A stretch of 64,000 nt of DNA from the NCBI RefSeq assembly GCF_002303925.1, contig NZ_MRCS01000025.1, positions 1-64,000 of the forward strand, read 5' to 3'. Below, piece after piece: positions 16,988 through 26,930 of this stretch (position 1 is its first letter; each line of letters starts with the position of its first letter). Below the pieces are notes generated by a model. That model saw only the letters and a program-made list of their open reading frames with translations, searched no databases and was not told where the DNA came from. The stretch comes from Pseudomonas sp. ACN8. Its GTDB lineage: Bacteria; Pseudomonadota; Gammaproteobacteria; Pseudomonadales; Pseudomonadaceae. A program made the translations under genes and the position numbers.

Positions 16988-18445
16988 ATGAGTGAAGAGA
17001 TTCTGATCAACATCACGCCGATGGAATCGCGCGTGGCGGTGGTCGAAAACGGTGTCCTGCAAGAGGTCCACGTCGAGCGTACGCAAAAGCGCGGGATCGT
17101 CGGCAACATCTATAAAGGCAAAGTCGTGCGGGTATTGCCGGGAATGCAGGCGGCATTCGTCGATATCGGCCTGGACCGTGCCGCGTTCATTCATGCGTCG
17201 GAAATTTCCCTGCGCGAAGGCCCGGCGGTCGAGAGTATCAGTGCGCTGGTGCACGAGGGCCAGAGCCTGGTGGTGCAAGTGACCAAGGACCCGATCGGTT
17301 CCAAAGGCGCGCGCCTGACGACTCAACTGTCGATCCCTTCGCGTTACCTGGTGTACATGCCGCGCACCGCTCACGTCGGCATTTCCTTGAAGATTGAAGA
17401 CGAAGCCGAGCGCGAACGCCTCAAGCAAGTGGTCACCGACTGCGTGGCCAAGGAAGGGATCAAGGAGGCCGGCGGTTTCATCCTGCGCACGGCAGCCGAA
17501 GGTGCCGGCGCCGATGAAATCCTCATGGACATCCGTTACCTGCGCCGTCTCTGGGATCAGATCAACGCCCAGATCAAAACCATCAGTGCGCCCAGCGTGA
17601 TCTACGAAGACCTCGGTCTGGCGCTGCGCACCCTGCGTGACCTGGTGAGCCCGAAAATCGAGAAGATCCGCATCGACTCTCGGGAAACCTTCCAGAAAAC
17701 CACGCAATTTGTCGCCGAGCTGATGCCCGAGATTGCCGACCGCCTGGAACATTACCCGGGCGAACGGCCGATTTTCGACCTGTATGGCGTCGAAGACGAA
17801 ATCCAGAAGGCACTTGAGCGCAAGGTCCCGCTCAAGTCCGGCGGTTATCTGGTGGTCGATCCGGCGGAAGCCATGAGCACCATCGACGTCAACACCGGGG
17901 CGTTCGTCGGCCATCGCAATCTCGAAGAGACCATCTTCAAGACCAACCTCGAAGCCGCGACGGCCATCGCCCGTCAATTGCGCCTGCGTAACCTGGGCGG
18001 AATCATCATCATCGACTTCATCGACATGGAAGATGAAGAACACCAGCGCCAGGTGTTGCGTACGCTCGAAAAGCAACTGGAGCGCGATCACGCCAAGACC
18101 AACATCATCGGTATCACCGAGTTGGGCCTGGTGCAGATGACCCGCAAGCGCACCCGCGAAAGTCTTGAACAAGTGCTGTGCGAGCCGTGCAATGCCTGTC
18201 AGGGACGGGGCAAGCTCAAGACCCCGGAAACCGTTTGCTACGAAATCTTCCGTGAAATCCTGCGCGAGGCTCGCGCCTATCAGGCGGAAGGCTATCGTGT
18301 ATTGGCAAACCAGAAAGTGGTGGACCGCCTGCTTGACGAAGAGTCGGGCAACGTTGCCGAACTGGAAGGGTTTATCGGGCGAACCATCCGCTTTCAGGTC
18401 GAAACCATGTATTCCCAGGAACAATACGACGTGGTGCTGCTCTGA
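16988..18445 (+). CDS. rng: Ribonuclease G
   Basis: A 485-residue endoribonuclease of the RNase E/G family that trims the 5' end of 16S rRNA and takes part in mRNA decay. It starts with SEEILINITPMESRVAVVENG; the S1 RNA-binding domain lies at about 38-125 (GKVVRVLPGMQAAFVDIGLD). The DNase I-like catalytic part carries STIDVNTGAFVG near 299 and IIIIDFIDME near 342, which supply the two metal-binding aspartates. The zinc-link cysteines are in CEPCNACQGRGK near 400. It lacks the long C-terminal scaffold of RNase E. ATG 16988 was chosen over 16961 for agreement with the family N-terminus. Confidence 0.96.
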   Translation: MSEEILINITPMESRVAVVENGVLQEVHVERTQKRGIVGNIYKGKVVRVLPGMQAAFVDIGLDRAAFIHASEISLREGPAVESISALVHEGQSLVVQVTKDPIGSKGARLTTQLSIPSRYLVYMPRTAHVGISLKIEDEAERERLKQVVTDCVAKEGIKEAGGFILRTAAEGAGADEILMDIRYLRRLWDQINAQIKTISAPSVIYEDLGLALRTLRDLVSPKIEKIRIDSRETFQKTTQFVAELMPEIADRLEHYPGERPIFDLYGVEDEIQKALERKVPLKSGGYLVVDPAEAMSTIDVNTGAFVGHRNLEETIFKTNLEAATAIARQLRLRNLGGIIIIDFIDMEDEEHQRQVLRTLEKQLERDHAKTNIIGITELGLVQMTRKRTRESLEQVLCEPCNACQGRGKLKTPETVCYEIFREILREARAYQAEGYRVLANQKVVDRLLDEESGNVAELEGFIGRTIRFQVETMYSQEQYDVVLL

Positions 18446-18520
18446 AGCGTTTCGTATTGATTGTTCGAGAAGGGCTGGCCTCAGCTTTTTGCAAAACTTT
18501 TGCCATGGGAGCCACCTGAC

Positions 18521-21500
18521 ATGGATCGTCTGACACGCATTTTGGCCGCACTGACCCGCTGGGGTCTGGGCCTGTGCGCGTTGGTTTTGGTGTTGATGGC
18601 GCTCTACGTCAGCCTTGGCCGGGAGCTGACGCCGTTAGTCGCCGAGTACCGTGCCGACATCGAAACCAAAGCCAGCGATGCCTTGGGCATGCCGTTGCAG
18701 ATCGGCGAGCTCGAAGGCAACTGGAGTGGATTCGCCCCTATATTGATGGCCCGCGACGTGACTGTCGGCGAGGGCGCCAATGCCTTGCGCCTGGATCAGG
18801 TGCGCGCAGTGCCGGACCTTTGGGCCAGCCTGCTGGCACGTCAGGTACGCATCGCTCATCTGGAATTCAGTGGCCTGAAGATCAACCTCAAGCAGGCTGA
18901 GGACGGTCAATGGGCACTGGAAGGTTTGCCGGTGCAGCAAGACCAGCCGACCGATCCGGAACAACTGCTCAATCGCATGCAGATGATCCAGCAACTGTCG
19001 GTGCTCGACAGTCAGGTGACCTTGCAGCCGTTTGGCCAGTCGCCGCTGACCCTGACTTATGTCGGCCTGAATCTGAAAATCGGGGCGTCGCGGCAGCGGC
19101 TCGACGCACGGCTGACCCTGCCTGACGGGCAACCGGTGGCCATGAGTCTGCGTACCCGTATTCGAGCCAGCGAATGGAAGGACGCTGAAGCCGAGGTCTA
19201 TCTGAGCCTGCCGCAAAGCGACTGGTCGAAGTGGTTGCCCGAGCGAGTGACCCAGGAGTGGACTTTTTCCGAGATCAAGGCTGGTGGCGAGCTGTGGGCG
19301 ACCTGGGGCAAAGGCACCTTGCAAAGCGCTGCGGTGCGCTTGAACGCGCCACAACTCAAGGGTGCCTACGCCGAGCGCAAGCCGATCCAGATCAATAACC
19401 TGGCGCTCAACGGATACTTCCAGCGCGGCGCCAAAGGCGCGTCAGTGACTCTGGACTCCCTGGCGATGAACCTCGGCGAGACCCGCTGGGAAACGCATTT
19501 GCAGCTCACGCAAAGCGCCGCCACTGATAAAACCGAAGAGCTCTGGCACCTGCAAGCCGACCGGGTTGATCTCACTCCGCTGACCCCACTGCTAAACGCC
19601 CTGGCGCCGTTGCCAGAAGGTTTTGCCACGGTTGTCGAGCGGCTCAAGGTCACGGGTGGCCTGCGTAACGTGCTGGTCGACTTCCGCCCCAATGCCATCG
19701 ACGACAGCAAGTTCGGGTTTGCCGCCAACCTCGACCAGGTAGGCTTCGACGCCTATCACGGCGCGCCGGCGGCGCGTAATGTCAGCGGCAGCATCAGCGG
19801 TGACCTGGGGCAAGGTGAGCTGCGCATGGACAGCAAGGATTTCATGCTGCACCTGGACCCGATTTTCGCCAAGCCATGGCAGTATATTCAGGCCAATGCG
19901 CGGCTGACCTGGAAACTCGACAAAGAAGGTTTCACTCTGATCGCGCCGTATCTGAAAGTGCTGGGCGAGGAAGGCAAGATCGCCGGCGACTTCCTGATTC
20001 GCCTGCACTTTGATAGCACTCAGGAAGACTACATGGACCTGCGGGTCGGCATGGTGGACGGTGACGGTCGCTACACCGCCAAGTACCTGCCGGCAGTCCT
20101 CAGCCCGGCGCTGGATGAATGGCTGCGCACGGCGATTCTCAAGGGCGCGGTGGATCAAGGCTTCTTCCAGTATCAAGGGTCGCTCAGCCATGGTGCCGCG
20201 GACGTCGATCGCAGCATCAGTCTGTTCTTCAAGGTCCACGATGCCGAACTGGCCTTCCAGCCGGGCTGGCCCCATGTCAGCAAGGTCAGCGGTGATGTGT
20301 TTGTCGAGGACAGCGGCGTGCGGATTCTGGCCAGCAAGGGCCAGTTGCTCGACACCCAGGTCAACGATATCTACGTCAACATTCCCCATGTGCCGGCCGG
20401 GCAGAACGTTCATTTGTTCCTCGATGGCGGATTTGCCGGCGGTTTGGGCGATGGCCTGAAAATCCTCCAGGAAGCACCGATCGGCACCGGGGCAACCTTT
20501 GCCGGCTGGGAAGGCGAGGGGGACCTGCAAGGCAAGTTGAAGCTGGATATTCCCCTGGCAAAAGGCGAGGAACCGAAGATCCTCGTCGACTTCAAGACCG
20601 CCAAGGCACGCTTGAAACTGGCCGAACCTGTGCTGGAACTGACCCAATTAAAAGGTGATTTCCGTTTCGACAGCGACAAAGGCCTGAGCGGGCACAACAT
20701 CAGCGCCCGGGCGTTCGACAAACCGGTCACCGCACAGATTTTCGCCGATGGCAGCCCGGGCAGGCTCAATACCCGGGTGGCTGCGTCAGGGCAGGTCGAG
20801 GTCAAGAAACTGACCGACTGGCTGAAGGTGACCCAGCCTCTGCCGGTGAGCGGCGTGATCCCGTATCAACTGCAACTGACCCTGGACGGCGCCGACAGCC
20901 AGTTGATGGTCAATTCCAGCCTCAGGGGCGTGGCTGTCGATTTGCCAGCACCGTTCGGCATGACTTCCGAGGCCGGGCGCGACACGACGTTCCGCATGAC
21001 TTTGCAGGGCGACGAGCGGCGTTATTGGGCCAACTACGGGGACCTGGCGAGTTTCACGTTCGCGGCCCCGGCCAGCAATTTCGCCGATGGTCGCGGGGAC
21101 TTGTTTCTCGGTGGCGGCGAGGCTGTGTTGCCGGGCACCAAAGGCCTGCGGATACGGGGCGTGCTGTCGGAGCTGGACGTTGGCCCGTGGAAGGACCTGG
21201 TGGACAGATACGCCGGACAGGACCCAGGCGGCAGCGCCAGGCAACTGCTCAGCGGCGCGGATTTCCAGGTCGGCAAGCTCAGCGGTATCGGTACCACCCT
21301 CGATCAGGCCTCGATCCAGCTGGCGCGCAAGCCTTCCGCCTGGGCGCTGCAACTGGACAGCCAGCAGATCAAGGGCAGTGCCAATCTTCCCGATTTGAAG
21401 GCCACGCCAATCACGATCAATCTGCAAACCGTGCGCCTGCCCGCACCGGACCCGACCGTGCTGGCCGATGAAAACTCGCCGGATCCGCTGGTGTCGGTGG

Positions 21501-22324
21501 ACCCGACGAAAATCCCCGCGATGGATATCACCATCAATCAGCTATTCCAGGGCCAGGATCTGGTGGGGGGCTGGTCGCTGAAGATTCGGCCAACGCCCAA
21601 GGGCATCGTGTTCAACTCCCTGGACCTGGGCCTCAAGGGCATGCTGTTGGTCGGTAGTGGTGGCTGGGAAGGCATGCCCGGCGCCAGCAACAGCTGGTAC
21701 AAGGGACGCATCAGCGGCAAGAACCTGGCCGATGTGCTCAAGGGCTGGGGGTTTGCGCCGAGCGTCACCAGCCAGGACTTCTATATGGACGTTGATGGCA
21801 ACTGGCCCGGCTCGCCGGCCTGGGTGGCGACCAAGCGTTTCTCCGGCACGCTCGATGCGACGCTCAATCAGGGCCAGTTCGTCGAAGTTGAGGGCAGTGC
21901 CCAGGCGCTGCGGGTATTTGGCTTGCTCAACTTCAACTCCATCGGCCGGCGCCTGCGCCTGGACTTCTCCGACCTGTTCGGCAAAGGCCTGAGTTATGAC
22001 CGGGTCAAGGGACTGCTGGTCGGGACCAATGGTGTGTATGTCACCCGTAAGCCGATCCAGCTGACGGGGCCGTCGAGCACCATTGAACTCGACGGCACCC
22101 TGAACATGGTGGCCGATCAGATCGATGCGAAACTGATGGTGACCTTGCCGGTGACCAACAACTTGCCGATTGCCGCACTGATCGTCGGCGCACCCGCGGT
22201 CGGCGGGGCGCTGTTCCTGATCGACAAGCTGATCGGTGACCGGGTCGCCCGTTTCGCCAGTGTGAAGTACAGCGTCAAAGGGCCGTGGAAAGAACCGAAG
22301 ATTACCTTCGACAAGGCTTTTTGA
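18521..22324 (+). CDS. yhdP: YhdP family AsmA-like envelope protein
   Basis: A very long (1267-residue) protein with one N-terminal membrane helix at about 12-32 and a huge periplasmic part built of repeated beta strands, the AsmA-like/DUF3971 type. Such proteins are thought to form a bridge-like groove that carries phospholipids from the inner to the outer membrane; E. coli YhdP acts so redundantly with TamB and YdbH. Features include ALGMPLQIGELEGNWSG near 48-64, a site seen in the whole family, and a C-terminal helix-forming PIAALIVGAPAVGGALFLI near 1222. It lies 75 bases after rng, in the common rng-yhdP-nitrilase-tldD order. Confidence 0.9.
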   Translation: MDRLTRILAALTRWGLGLCALVLVLMALYVSLGRELTPLVAEYRADIETKASDALGMPLQIGELEGNWSGFAPILMARDVTVGEGANALRLDQVRAVPDLWASLLARQVRIAHLEFSGLKINLKQAEDGQWALEGLPVQQDQPTDPEQLLNRMQMIQQLSVLDSQVTLQPFGQSPLTLTYVGLNLKIGASRQRLDARLTLPDGQPVAMSLRTRIRASEWKDAEAEVYLSLPQSDWSKWLPERVTQEWTFSEIKAGGELWATWGKGTLQSAAVRLNAPQLKGAYAERKPIQINNLALNGYFQRGAKGASVTLDSLAMNLGETRWETHLQLTQSAATDKTEELWHLQADRVDLTPLTPLLNALAPLPEGFATVVERLKVTGGLRNVLVDFRPNAIDDSKFGFAANLDQVGFDAYHGAPAARNVSGSISGDLGQGELRMDSKDFMLHLDPIFAKPWQYIQANARLTWKLDKEGFTLIAPYLKVLGEEGKIAGDFLIRLHFDSTQEDYMDLRVGMVDGDGRYTAKYLPAVLSPALDEWLRTAILKGAVDQGFFQYQGSLSHGAADVDRSISLFFKVHDAELAFQPGWPHVSKVSGDVFVEDSGVRILASKGQLLDTQVNDIYVNIPHVPAGQNVHLFLDGGFAGGLGDGLKILQEAPIGTGATFAGWEGEGDLQGKLKLDIPLAKGEEPKILVDFKTAKARLKLAEPVLELTQLKGDFRFDSDKGLSGHNISARAFDKPVTAQIFADGSPGRLNTRVAASGQVEVKKLTDWLKVTQPLPVSGVIPYQLQLTLDGADSQLMVNSSLRGVAVDLPAPFGMTSEAGRDTTFRMTLQGDERRYWANYGDLASFTFAAPASNFADGRGDLFLGGGEAVLPGTKGLRIRGVLSELDVGPWKDLVDRYAGQDPGGSARQLLSGADFQVGKLSGIGTTLDQASIQLARKPSAWALQLDSQQIKGSANLPDLKATPITINLQTVRLPAPDPTVLADENSPDPLVSVDPTKIPAMDITINQLFQGQDLVGGWSLKIRPTPKGIVFNSLDLGLKGMLLVGSGGWEGMPGASNSWYKGRISGKNLADVLKGWGFAPSVTSQDFYMDVDGNWPGSPAWVATKRFSGTLDATLNQGQFVEVEGSAQALRVFGLLNFNSIGRRLRLDFSDLFGKGLSYDRVKGLLVGTNGVYVTRKPIQLTGPSSTIELDGTLNMVADQIDAKLMVTLPVTNNLPIAALIVGAPAVGGALFLIDKLIGDRVARFASVKYSVKGPWKEPKITFDKAF

Positions 22325-22393
22325 GATCCTTTTGAAAAGGCGCTCGGCAAGCCTATGGAGTAGCATGGCCGCATACGACTCCAGGAGTGCGCC

Positions 22394-23248
22394 ATGTCTG
22401 TAGCGGTGATTCAAATGGTCAGCCAGAGCGATGTGCCGGCCAATCTGGTCCGGGCCCGTCGGCTGCTCGAGCAAGCGGCCGCCGGTGGCGCGAAACTGGC
22501 GGTATTGCCGGAAAACTTCGCCGCCATGGGCCGGCGCGACATTGCCGACATCGGGCGCGCCGAAGCACTGGGCGAAGGCCCTATCCTGCCGTGGTTGAAA
22601 CAGACCGCACGCGACCTCAAGTTATGGATAGTGGCCGGCACGTTGCCGTTGCCGCCGGTGGATCAGCCGACGGCGAAAGTGCATGCCTGTTCATTGCTGG
22701 TCGATGACCAGGGCGAAACGGTGGCGCGCTACGACAAGCTGCACCTGTTCGACGTCGACGTGGCGGACAATCGTGGCCGTTATCGTGAATCCGATGACTA
22801 TGCTTATGGCAACGGGGTGGTCGTGGCGGACACGCCTGTCGGCCGGGTTGGCCTGACGGTTTGCTATGACCTGCGCTTTCCGGAGCTGTACAGCGAATTG
22901 CGTGCCGCCGGCGCGGAGCTGATTACCGCCCCTTCGGCCTTCACGGCGGTGACCGGCGCGGCGCATTGGGATGTGCTGATTCGTGCGCGAGCCATAGAGA
23001 CGCAATGTTACGTGCTCGCGGCTGCCCAGGGTGGGACGCATCCGGGGCCGCGGGAAACCTTTGGCCATGCGGCCATCGTCGACCCGTGGGGGCGTGTGCT
23101 GGCACAACAGGATCAAGGCGAGGCCGTGCTGCTGGCCGAACGCGACAGCAGCGAACAGGCGTCCATCCGGGCGCGGATGCCGGTGTCCAGTCACCGGCGC
23201 TTTTTCTCGCAGGGCGCCCAGCGACCTGCATCAGAACGACGAATTTAA
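22394..23248 (+). CDS. Carbon-nitrogen hydrolase (Nit1/NitA-like amidase)
   Basis: A 284-residue nitrilase-superfamily enzyme. The catalytic triad is complete: E40 in VLPENFAAMG, K115 in YDKLHLFDVD and C157 in TVCYDLRFPELY. These motifs are those of the Nit branch, where YafV/NitA-like enzymes hydrolyse deaminated glutathione as a metabolite repair activity. This assignment is from family knowledge and gene order; other omega-amidase substrates are possible. It lies 12 bases before tldD, probably as part of the same transcript. Confidence 0.88.
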   Translation: MSVAVIQMVSQSDVPANLVRARRLLEQAAAGGAKLAVLPENFAAMGRRDIADIGRAEALGEGPILPWLKQTARDLKLWIVAGTLPLPPVDQPTAKVHACSLLVDDQGETVARYDKLHLFDVDVADNRGRYRESDDYAYGNGVVVADTPVGRVGLTVCYDLRFPELYSELRAAGAELITAPSAFTAVTGAAHWDVLIRARAIETQCYVLAAAQGGTHPGPRETFGHAAIVDPWGRVLAQQDQGEAVLLAERDSSEQASIRARMPVSSHRRFFSQGAQRPASERRI

Positions 23249-23260
23249 GGCGTAAAGCAT

Positions 23261-24703
23261 ATGAGCGAGTTGTTGTCCTCAGTCAGTGAACACCTGCTGG
23301 CGCCCGGTGGCGTCACGATCGAGAGCCTGCAAGGCGTACTCGGCGACCTGGCCGGGCCGGGCATCGATGCGGCCGACCTGTATTTCCAGGGGCAGATCTC
23401 CGAGTCCTGGGCGCTGGAAGACGGCATCGTCAAGGAAGGCAGTTTCAACCTTGACCAAGGTGTGGGCGTGCGCGCGCAATCGGGTGAAAAGACCGGCTTT
23501 GCCTACAGCAATGCCATCACCCTGGAAGCCCTGGGCGCGGCGGCGCGGGCCGCCCGTTCCATCTCCCGCGCTGGCCAGAATGGCACCGTACAGGCATTCA
23601 CCAGTCAGGATGTCGCGCAGCTGTATGCGCCGGACAATCCCCTGGAAGTGCTGACCCGTGCCGAGAAAGTCGATTTGCTCAAGCGCATCGATGCCGCGAC
23701 CCGCGCCCTCGACCCACGCATCCAGCAAGTCACCGTGAGCATGGCCGGTGTCTGGGAGCGGATTCTGGTGGCTTCCACCGACGGCGGCCTGGCGGCGGAT
23801 GTGCGGCCGCTGGTGCGTTTCAACGTCAGCGTGATCGTCGAGCAGAACGGTCGCCGCGAGCGCGGCGGCCATGGTGGTGGCGGTCGCACCGATTACCGTT
23901 ATTTCCTTGGCGAAGACCGCGCCATGGGCTATGCCCGTGAAGCGTTGCGCCAGGCGCTGGTCAACCTCGAAGCCATTCCGGCACCGGCCGGTACTTTGCC
24001 GGTGGTGCTCGGTTCCGGCTGGTCGGGCGTGTTGTTGCACGAAGCGGTCGGTCATGGTCTGGAAGGCGATTTCAACCGCAAGGGCAGTTCGGCTTATAGC
24101 GGGCGCATGGGCGAGATGGTTGCGTCGAAGCTGTGCACCATTGTCGATGACGGCACCCTGGCCGGTCGTCGTGGCTCATTGAGCGTCGATGACGAAGGCA
24201 CGCCGACCGAGTGCACCACGCTGATCGAAAACGGCGTACTCAAGGGCTACATGCAGGACAAGCTCAACGCCCGCCTGATGGGCGTGGCGCGCACCGGTAA
24301 CGGTCGTCGCGAATCCTACGCGCACCTGCCGATGCCGCGCATGACCAACACCTACATGCTCGCCGGCGAAAGCGACCCGGCGGAAATCATCGCCTCGGTG
24401 AAGCGCGGCATCTACTGCGCCAACCTCGGCGGCGGTCAGGTGGACATTACCAGTGGCAAGTTCGTGTTCTCCACCAGCGAGGCGTACTTGATCGAGGACG
24501 GCAAGATCACCGCTCCGGTCAAGGGCGCGACCCTGATCGGCAACGGGCCGGAAGCCATGAGCAGGGTGTCGATGGTCGGTAATGACCTGTCGCTGGACAG
24601 CGGCGTGGGCACGTGTGGCAAGGATGGGCAGTCGGTGCCGGTGGGTGTCGGCCAGCCAACGCTGAAGATTGATGCGATCACCGTGGGTGGCACGGGTTCG
24701 TAA
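23261..24703 (+). CDS. tldD: Metalloprotease TldD
   Basis: A 480-residue subunit of the TldD/TldE protease, which unfolds and degrades small peptides (for example microcin B17 precursor and CcdA antitoxin in E. coli). The zinc site HExxxH is seen as LLHEAVGHGLEGDF near residue 264. Other family segments are RRGSLSVDDEGTPTECT near 304 and the C-terminal GTCGKDGQSVPVGVGQPTLK. Its partner gene pmbA (tldE) is 680 bases further on, on the same strand, with yjgA between them on the opposite strand. Confidence 0.96.
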   Translation: MSELLSSVSEHLLAPGGVTIESLQGVLGDLAGPGIDAADLYFQGQISESWALEDGIVKEGSFNLDQGVGVRAQSGEKTGFAYSNAITLEALGAAARAARSISRAGQNGTVQAFTSQDVAQLYAPDNPLEVLTRAEKVDLLKRIDAATRALDPRIQQVTVSMAGVWERILVASTDGGLAADVRPLVRFNVSVIVEQNGRRERGGHGGGGRTDYRYFLGEDRAMGYAREALRQALVNLEAIPAPAGTLPVVLGSGWSGVLLHEAVGHGLEGDFNRKGSSAYSGRMGEMVASKLCTIVDDGTLAGRRGSLSVDDEGTPTECTTLIENGVLKGYMQDKLNARLMGVARTGNGRRESYAHLPMPRMTNTYMLAGESDPAEIIASVKRGIYCANLGGGQVDITSGKFVFSTSEAYLIEDGKITAPVKGATLIGNGPEAMSRVSMVGNDLSLDSGVGTCGKDGQSVPVGVGQPTLKIDAITVGGTGS

Positions 24704-24716
24704 GCAGTGAGGCTGC

Positions 24717-24741
24717 GGGTGAGCTGCGAGGCAGCTCACCC
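24717..24741. terminator. Bidirectional stem-loop between tldD and yjgA
   Basis: GGGTGAGCTG (24717-24726) pairs perfectly with CAGCTCACCC (24732-24741) around a 5-base loop. It lies between two convergent stops and could serve both genes, though T runs are short. Confidence 0.65.
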
Positions 24742-24751
24742 GATTCGAGAA

Positions 24752-25276
24752 TTAACGCAGACCGCGTTGAGTCTCGTCCAGCTCACGGATGTACTTGAAG
24801 ATTTTACGGCTGGAAGCAGGAGGCTTGTTTTGCGCAACCTCATGCTGGGCCTGACGGATCAGGGAACGCAATTGCTGGCGGTCCGCGTCCGGGTAGTCGA
24901 CGACGAATTTTTCCAGAACGGCATCATCGCCGGCGATCAGACGATCGCGCCAGCGTTCCAGGTTATGGAAGCGTTCGTTGTATTGACGGGTGGAGGCATC
25001 GAGTTGATCGAGCAGAACCAGAATGGCGGCAGTGTCCTGATCGCGCATCAGTTTGCCGATGAACTGAAGGTGCCGTTTACGCGCGATGTTCGCGGTGTGC
25101 TTGGGCGCATCGGCCAGAGCCCGACGCATTCCGTCGGTCAAGGGCAGTTTTGCCAGCAAGTCAGGCTTGAGTGTTGTAAGGCGCTCGCCAAGGTCAACCA
25201 GAGCATGCAGCTCGCGTTTGACCTGGGATTTGCTTTTTTCTCCCGTATCGAGGGAGTCGTCGTAAGAATCAACCAT
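24752..25276 (-). CDS. yjgA: Ribosome-associated protein YjgA (DUF615)
   Basis: A 174-residue helical protein of the DUF615 family (also called DarP) that joins late 50S ribosome precursors. Family pattern: KSQVKRELHALVDLGERLTTL near residues 16-36 and ARKRHLQFIGKLMRD near 67-81; the end SSRKIFKYIRELDE is also conserved. The frame stays open far upstream across pmbA, but the family N-terminus MVDSYDDS fixes the start at 25276. It is antisense in orientation to its tldD and pmbA neighbours. Confidence 0.93.
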   Translation of the reverse strand: MVDSYDDSLDTGEKSKSQVKRELHALVDLGERLTTLKPDLLAKLPLTDGMRRALADAPKHTANIARKRHLQFIGKLMRDQDTAAILVLLDQLDASTRQYNERFHNLERWRDRLIAGDDAVLEKFVVDYPDADRQQLRSLIRQAQHEVAQNKPPASSRKIFKYIRELDETQRGLR

Positions 25277-25384
25277 GGTGGCCGTCCGCAAAGAAACGCC
25301 GCCATGATAACCAGTCGGGGGCCGCTTGTCCGGCCCGGTCGCTCGATGACCGTCACCGAAAGCAGAATTTGAGTGGAGAACAGC

Positions 25385-26731
25385 ATGAGTGCAGTTGAAA
25401 GCGTCGGCCCACAAGCGTTGCCGGCACTGCAGGAACAAGTCGAGCAGATCATCGCTGAAGCCAAGCGCCAGGGCGCCAGTGCCTGTGAAGTGGCAGTGTC
25501 CCTGGAGCAGGGCTTGTCGACCACGGTGCGTCAGCGTGAAGTCGAAACCGTTGAATTCAACCGTGATCAGGGCTTCGGCATCACCTTGTACGTCGGCCAG
25601 CGCAAAGGCTCCGCCAGCACTTCGGCCAGCGGTCCTGATGCGATCCGCGAGACAGTCGCCGCAGCACTGGCCATCGCCAAGCACACCTCTGAAGACGAAG
25701 CCTCGGGCCTGGCGGATGCCGCACTGATGGCGCGGGAAATCCAGGATTTCGACCTGTTCCACCAATGGGACATCACTCCGGAACAAGCCATCGAACAGGC
25801 CCTGGCTTGCGAAGCCGCGGCGTTTGCTGCCGACAGCCGGATCAAGAACGCCGACGGCACCACCCTCAGTACCCATCAGGGCTGCCGCGTTTATGGCAAT
25901 AGCCACGGGTTTATCGGCGGTTACGCCTCGACTCGTCACAGCCTGAGCTGCGTGATGATCGCCGAGGCCGATGGTCAGATGCAGCGCGATTACTGGTACG
26001 ACGTGAACCGCCAGGGCAATCTGCTCGCCGACCCGGTGAGCATCGGCCAGCGCGCCGCGCAACGGGCGGCGAGCCGTCTGGGCGCGCGTCCGGTGCCGAC
26101 TTGCGAGGTGCCGGTGCTGTTTTCCGCAGAGTTGGCCGGGGGGCTGTTCGGCAGTTTCCTGTCGGCGATTTCCGGCGGCAGCCTGTATCGCAAGTCTTCG
26201 TTCCTTGAGGGGACCCTCGGGCAGAAGCTGTTTCCTGAGTGGCTGACCATCGACGAGCGTCCGCATCTGATGCGTGCCATGGGCAGCGCCGCGTTCGACG
26301 GTGATGGTCTGGCAACCTACGCCAAACCGTTCGTCGAAAAGGGCGAGTTGGTGTCGTACATCCTCGGCACCTATTCCGGCCGCAAGCTCGGCATGCCGAG
26401 CACGGCAAACGCCGGCGGCGTGCACAACCTGTTCGTCACCCATGGCGACGAAGATCAGGCCGCCTTGCTGCGGCGCATGGGGCGTGGCTTGCTGGTGACT
26501 GAATTGATGGGGCAGGGCCTCAATATGGTGACCGGCGATTACTCCCGTGGTGCGGCGGGTTACTGGGTCGAGAATGGCGAAATCCAGTTCGCGGTGCAGG
26601 AAGTGACCATCGCCGGGAACATGCGCGACATGTTCAAACAGATCGTTGCCGTGGGTAACGATCTTGAGTTGCGCAGCAACATTCGCACCGGTTCGGTGCT
26701 GATCGAGCGGATGACGGTGGCGGGCAGCTAA
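25385..26731 (+). CDS. pmbA: Metalloprotease PmbA/TldE subunit
   Basis: A 448-residue protein, the non-catalytic partner that forms a heterodimer with TldD. It has the U62 peptidase fold with EVETVEFNRDQGFGITLYVG near 50-69 and lacks the HExxxH motif, as PmbA does. The C-terminal GAAGYWVENGEIQFAVQEVTIAGN is a family signature. ATG 25385 has TGGAGAA at 25374-25380 in front; a GTG at 25373 is less likely. A strong terminator follows at 26754. Confidence 0.95.
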   Translation: MSAVESVGPQALPALQEQVEQIIAEAKRQGASACEVAVSLEQGLSTTVRQREVETVEFNRDQGFGITLYVGQRKGSASTSASGPDAIRETVAAALAIAKHTSEDEASGLADAALMAREIQDFDLFHQWDITPEQAIEQALACEAAAFAADSRIKNADGTTLSTHQGCRVYGNSHGFIGGYASTRHSLSCVMIAEADGQMQRDYWYDVNRQGNLLADPVSIGQRAAQRAASRLGARPVPTCEVPVLFSAELAGGLFGSFLSAISGGSLYRKSSFLEGTLGQKLFPEWLTIDERPHLMRAMGSAAFDGDGLATYAKPFVEKGELVSYILGTYSGRKLGMPSTANAGGVHNLFVTHGDEDQAALLRRMGRGLLVTELMGQGLNMVTGDYSRGAAGYWVENGEIQFAVQEVTIAGNMRDMFKQIVAVGNDLELRSNIRTGSVLIERMTVAGS

Positions 26732-26753
26732 GCCTCGGCCGCTTCACCAAAAG

Positions 26754-26785
26754 GCGCGCCACCCATTGGGTGGCGCGTCTTTTTT
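26754..26785 (+). terminator. Intrinsic terminator after pmbA
   Basis: GCGCGCCACCC-ATT-GGGTGGCGCG is a very GC-rich stem of ten pairs followed by TCTTTTTT. It is placed 22 bases after the pmbA stop and ends the long mre-to-tld region. Confidence 0.9.
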
Positions 26786-26807
26786 ATTGGCTACAACACA
26801 GTTCCCC

Positions 26808-26897
26808 TGTAGGAGCGAGCCTGCTCGCGATAGCGGTGCGTCAGACGAAATCAATGTTGAAAGTGATGACGCCATCGCGAGCAAGCTCGCTCCCACA
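26808..26897. repeat. REP doublet, short-spacer class
   Basis: TGTAGGAGCGAGCCTGCTCG and an inverted arm ending GCTCGCTCCCACA enclose a spacer with CAATGTTGAAAGTGATGA. It separates the pmbA terminator from the Fur-controlled promoter. Confidence 0.92.
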
Positions 26898-26930
26898 ATG
26901 ACCCTGTTGTATTTTTTCGGTATTGTTTTG

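Noticed and set aside
16841..18424. A 527-codon open frame antisense to rng
   Set aside because: Shadow of the ribonuclease G gene, composition atypical of a folded protein.
25277..26443. Upstream extension of yjgA to 563 codons
   Set aside because: The extra part is antisense to pmbA and has no family similarity; the DUF615 start is at 25276.
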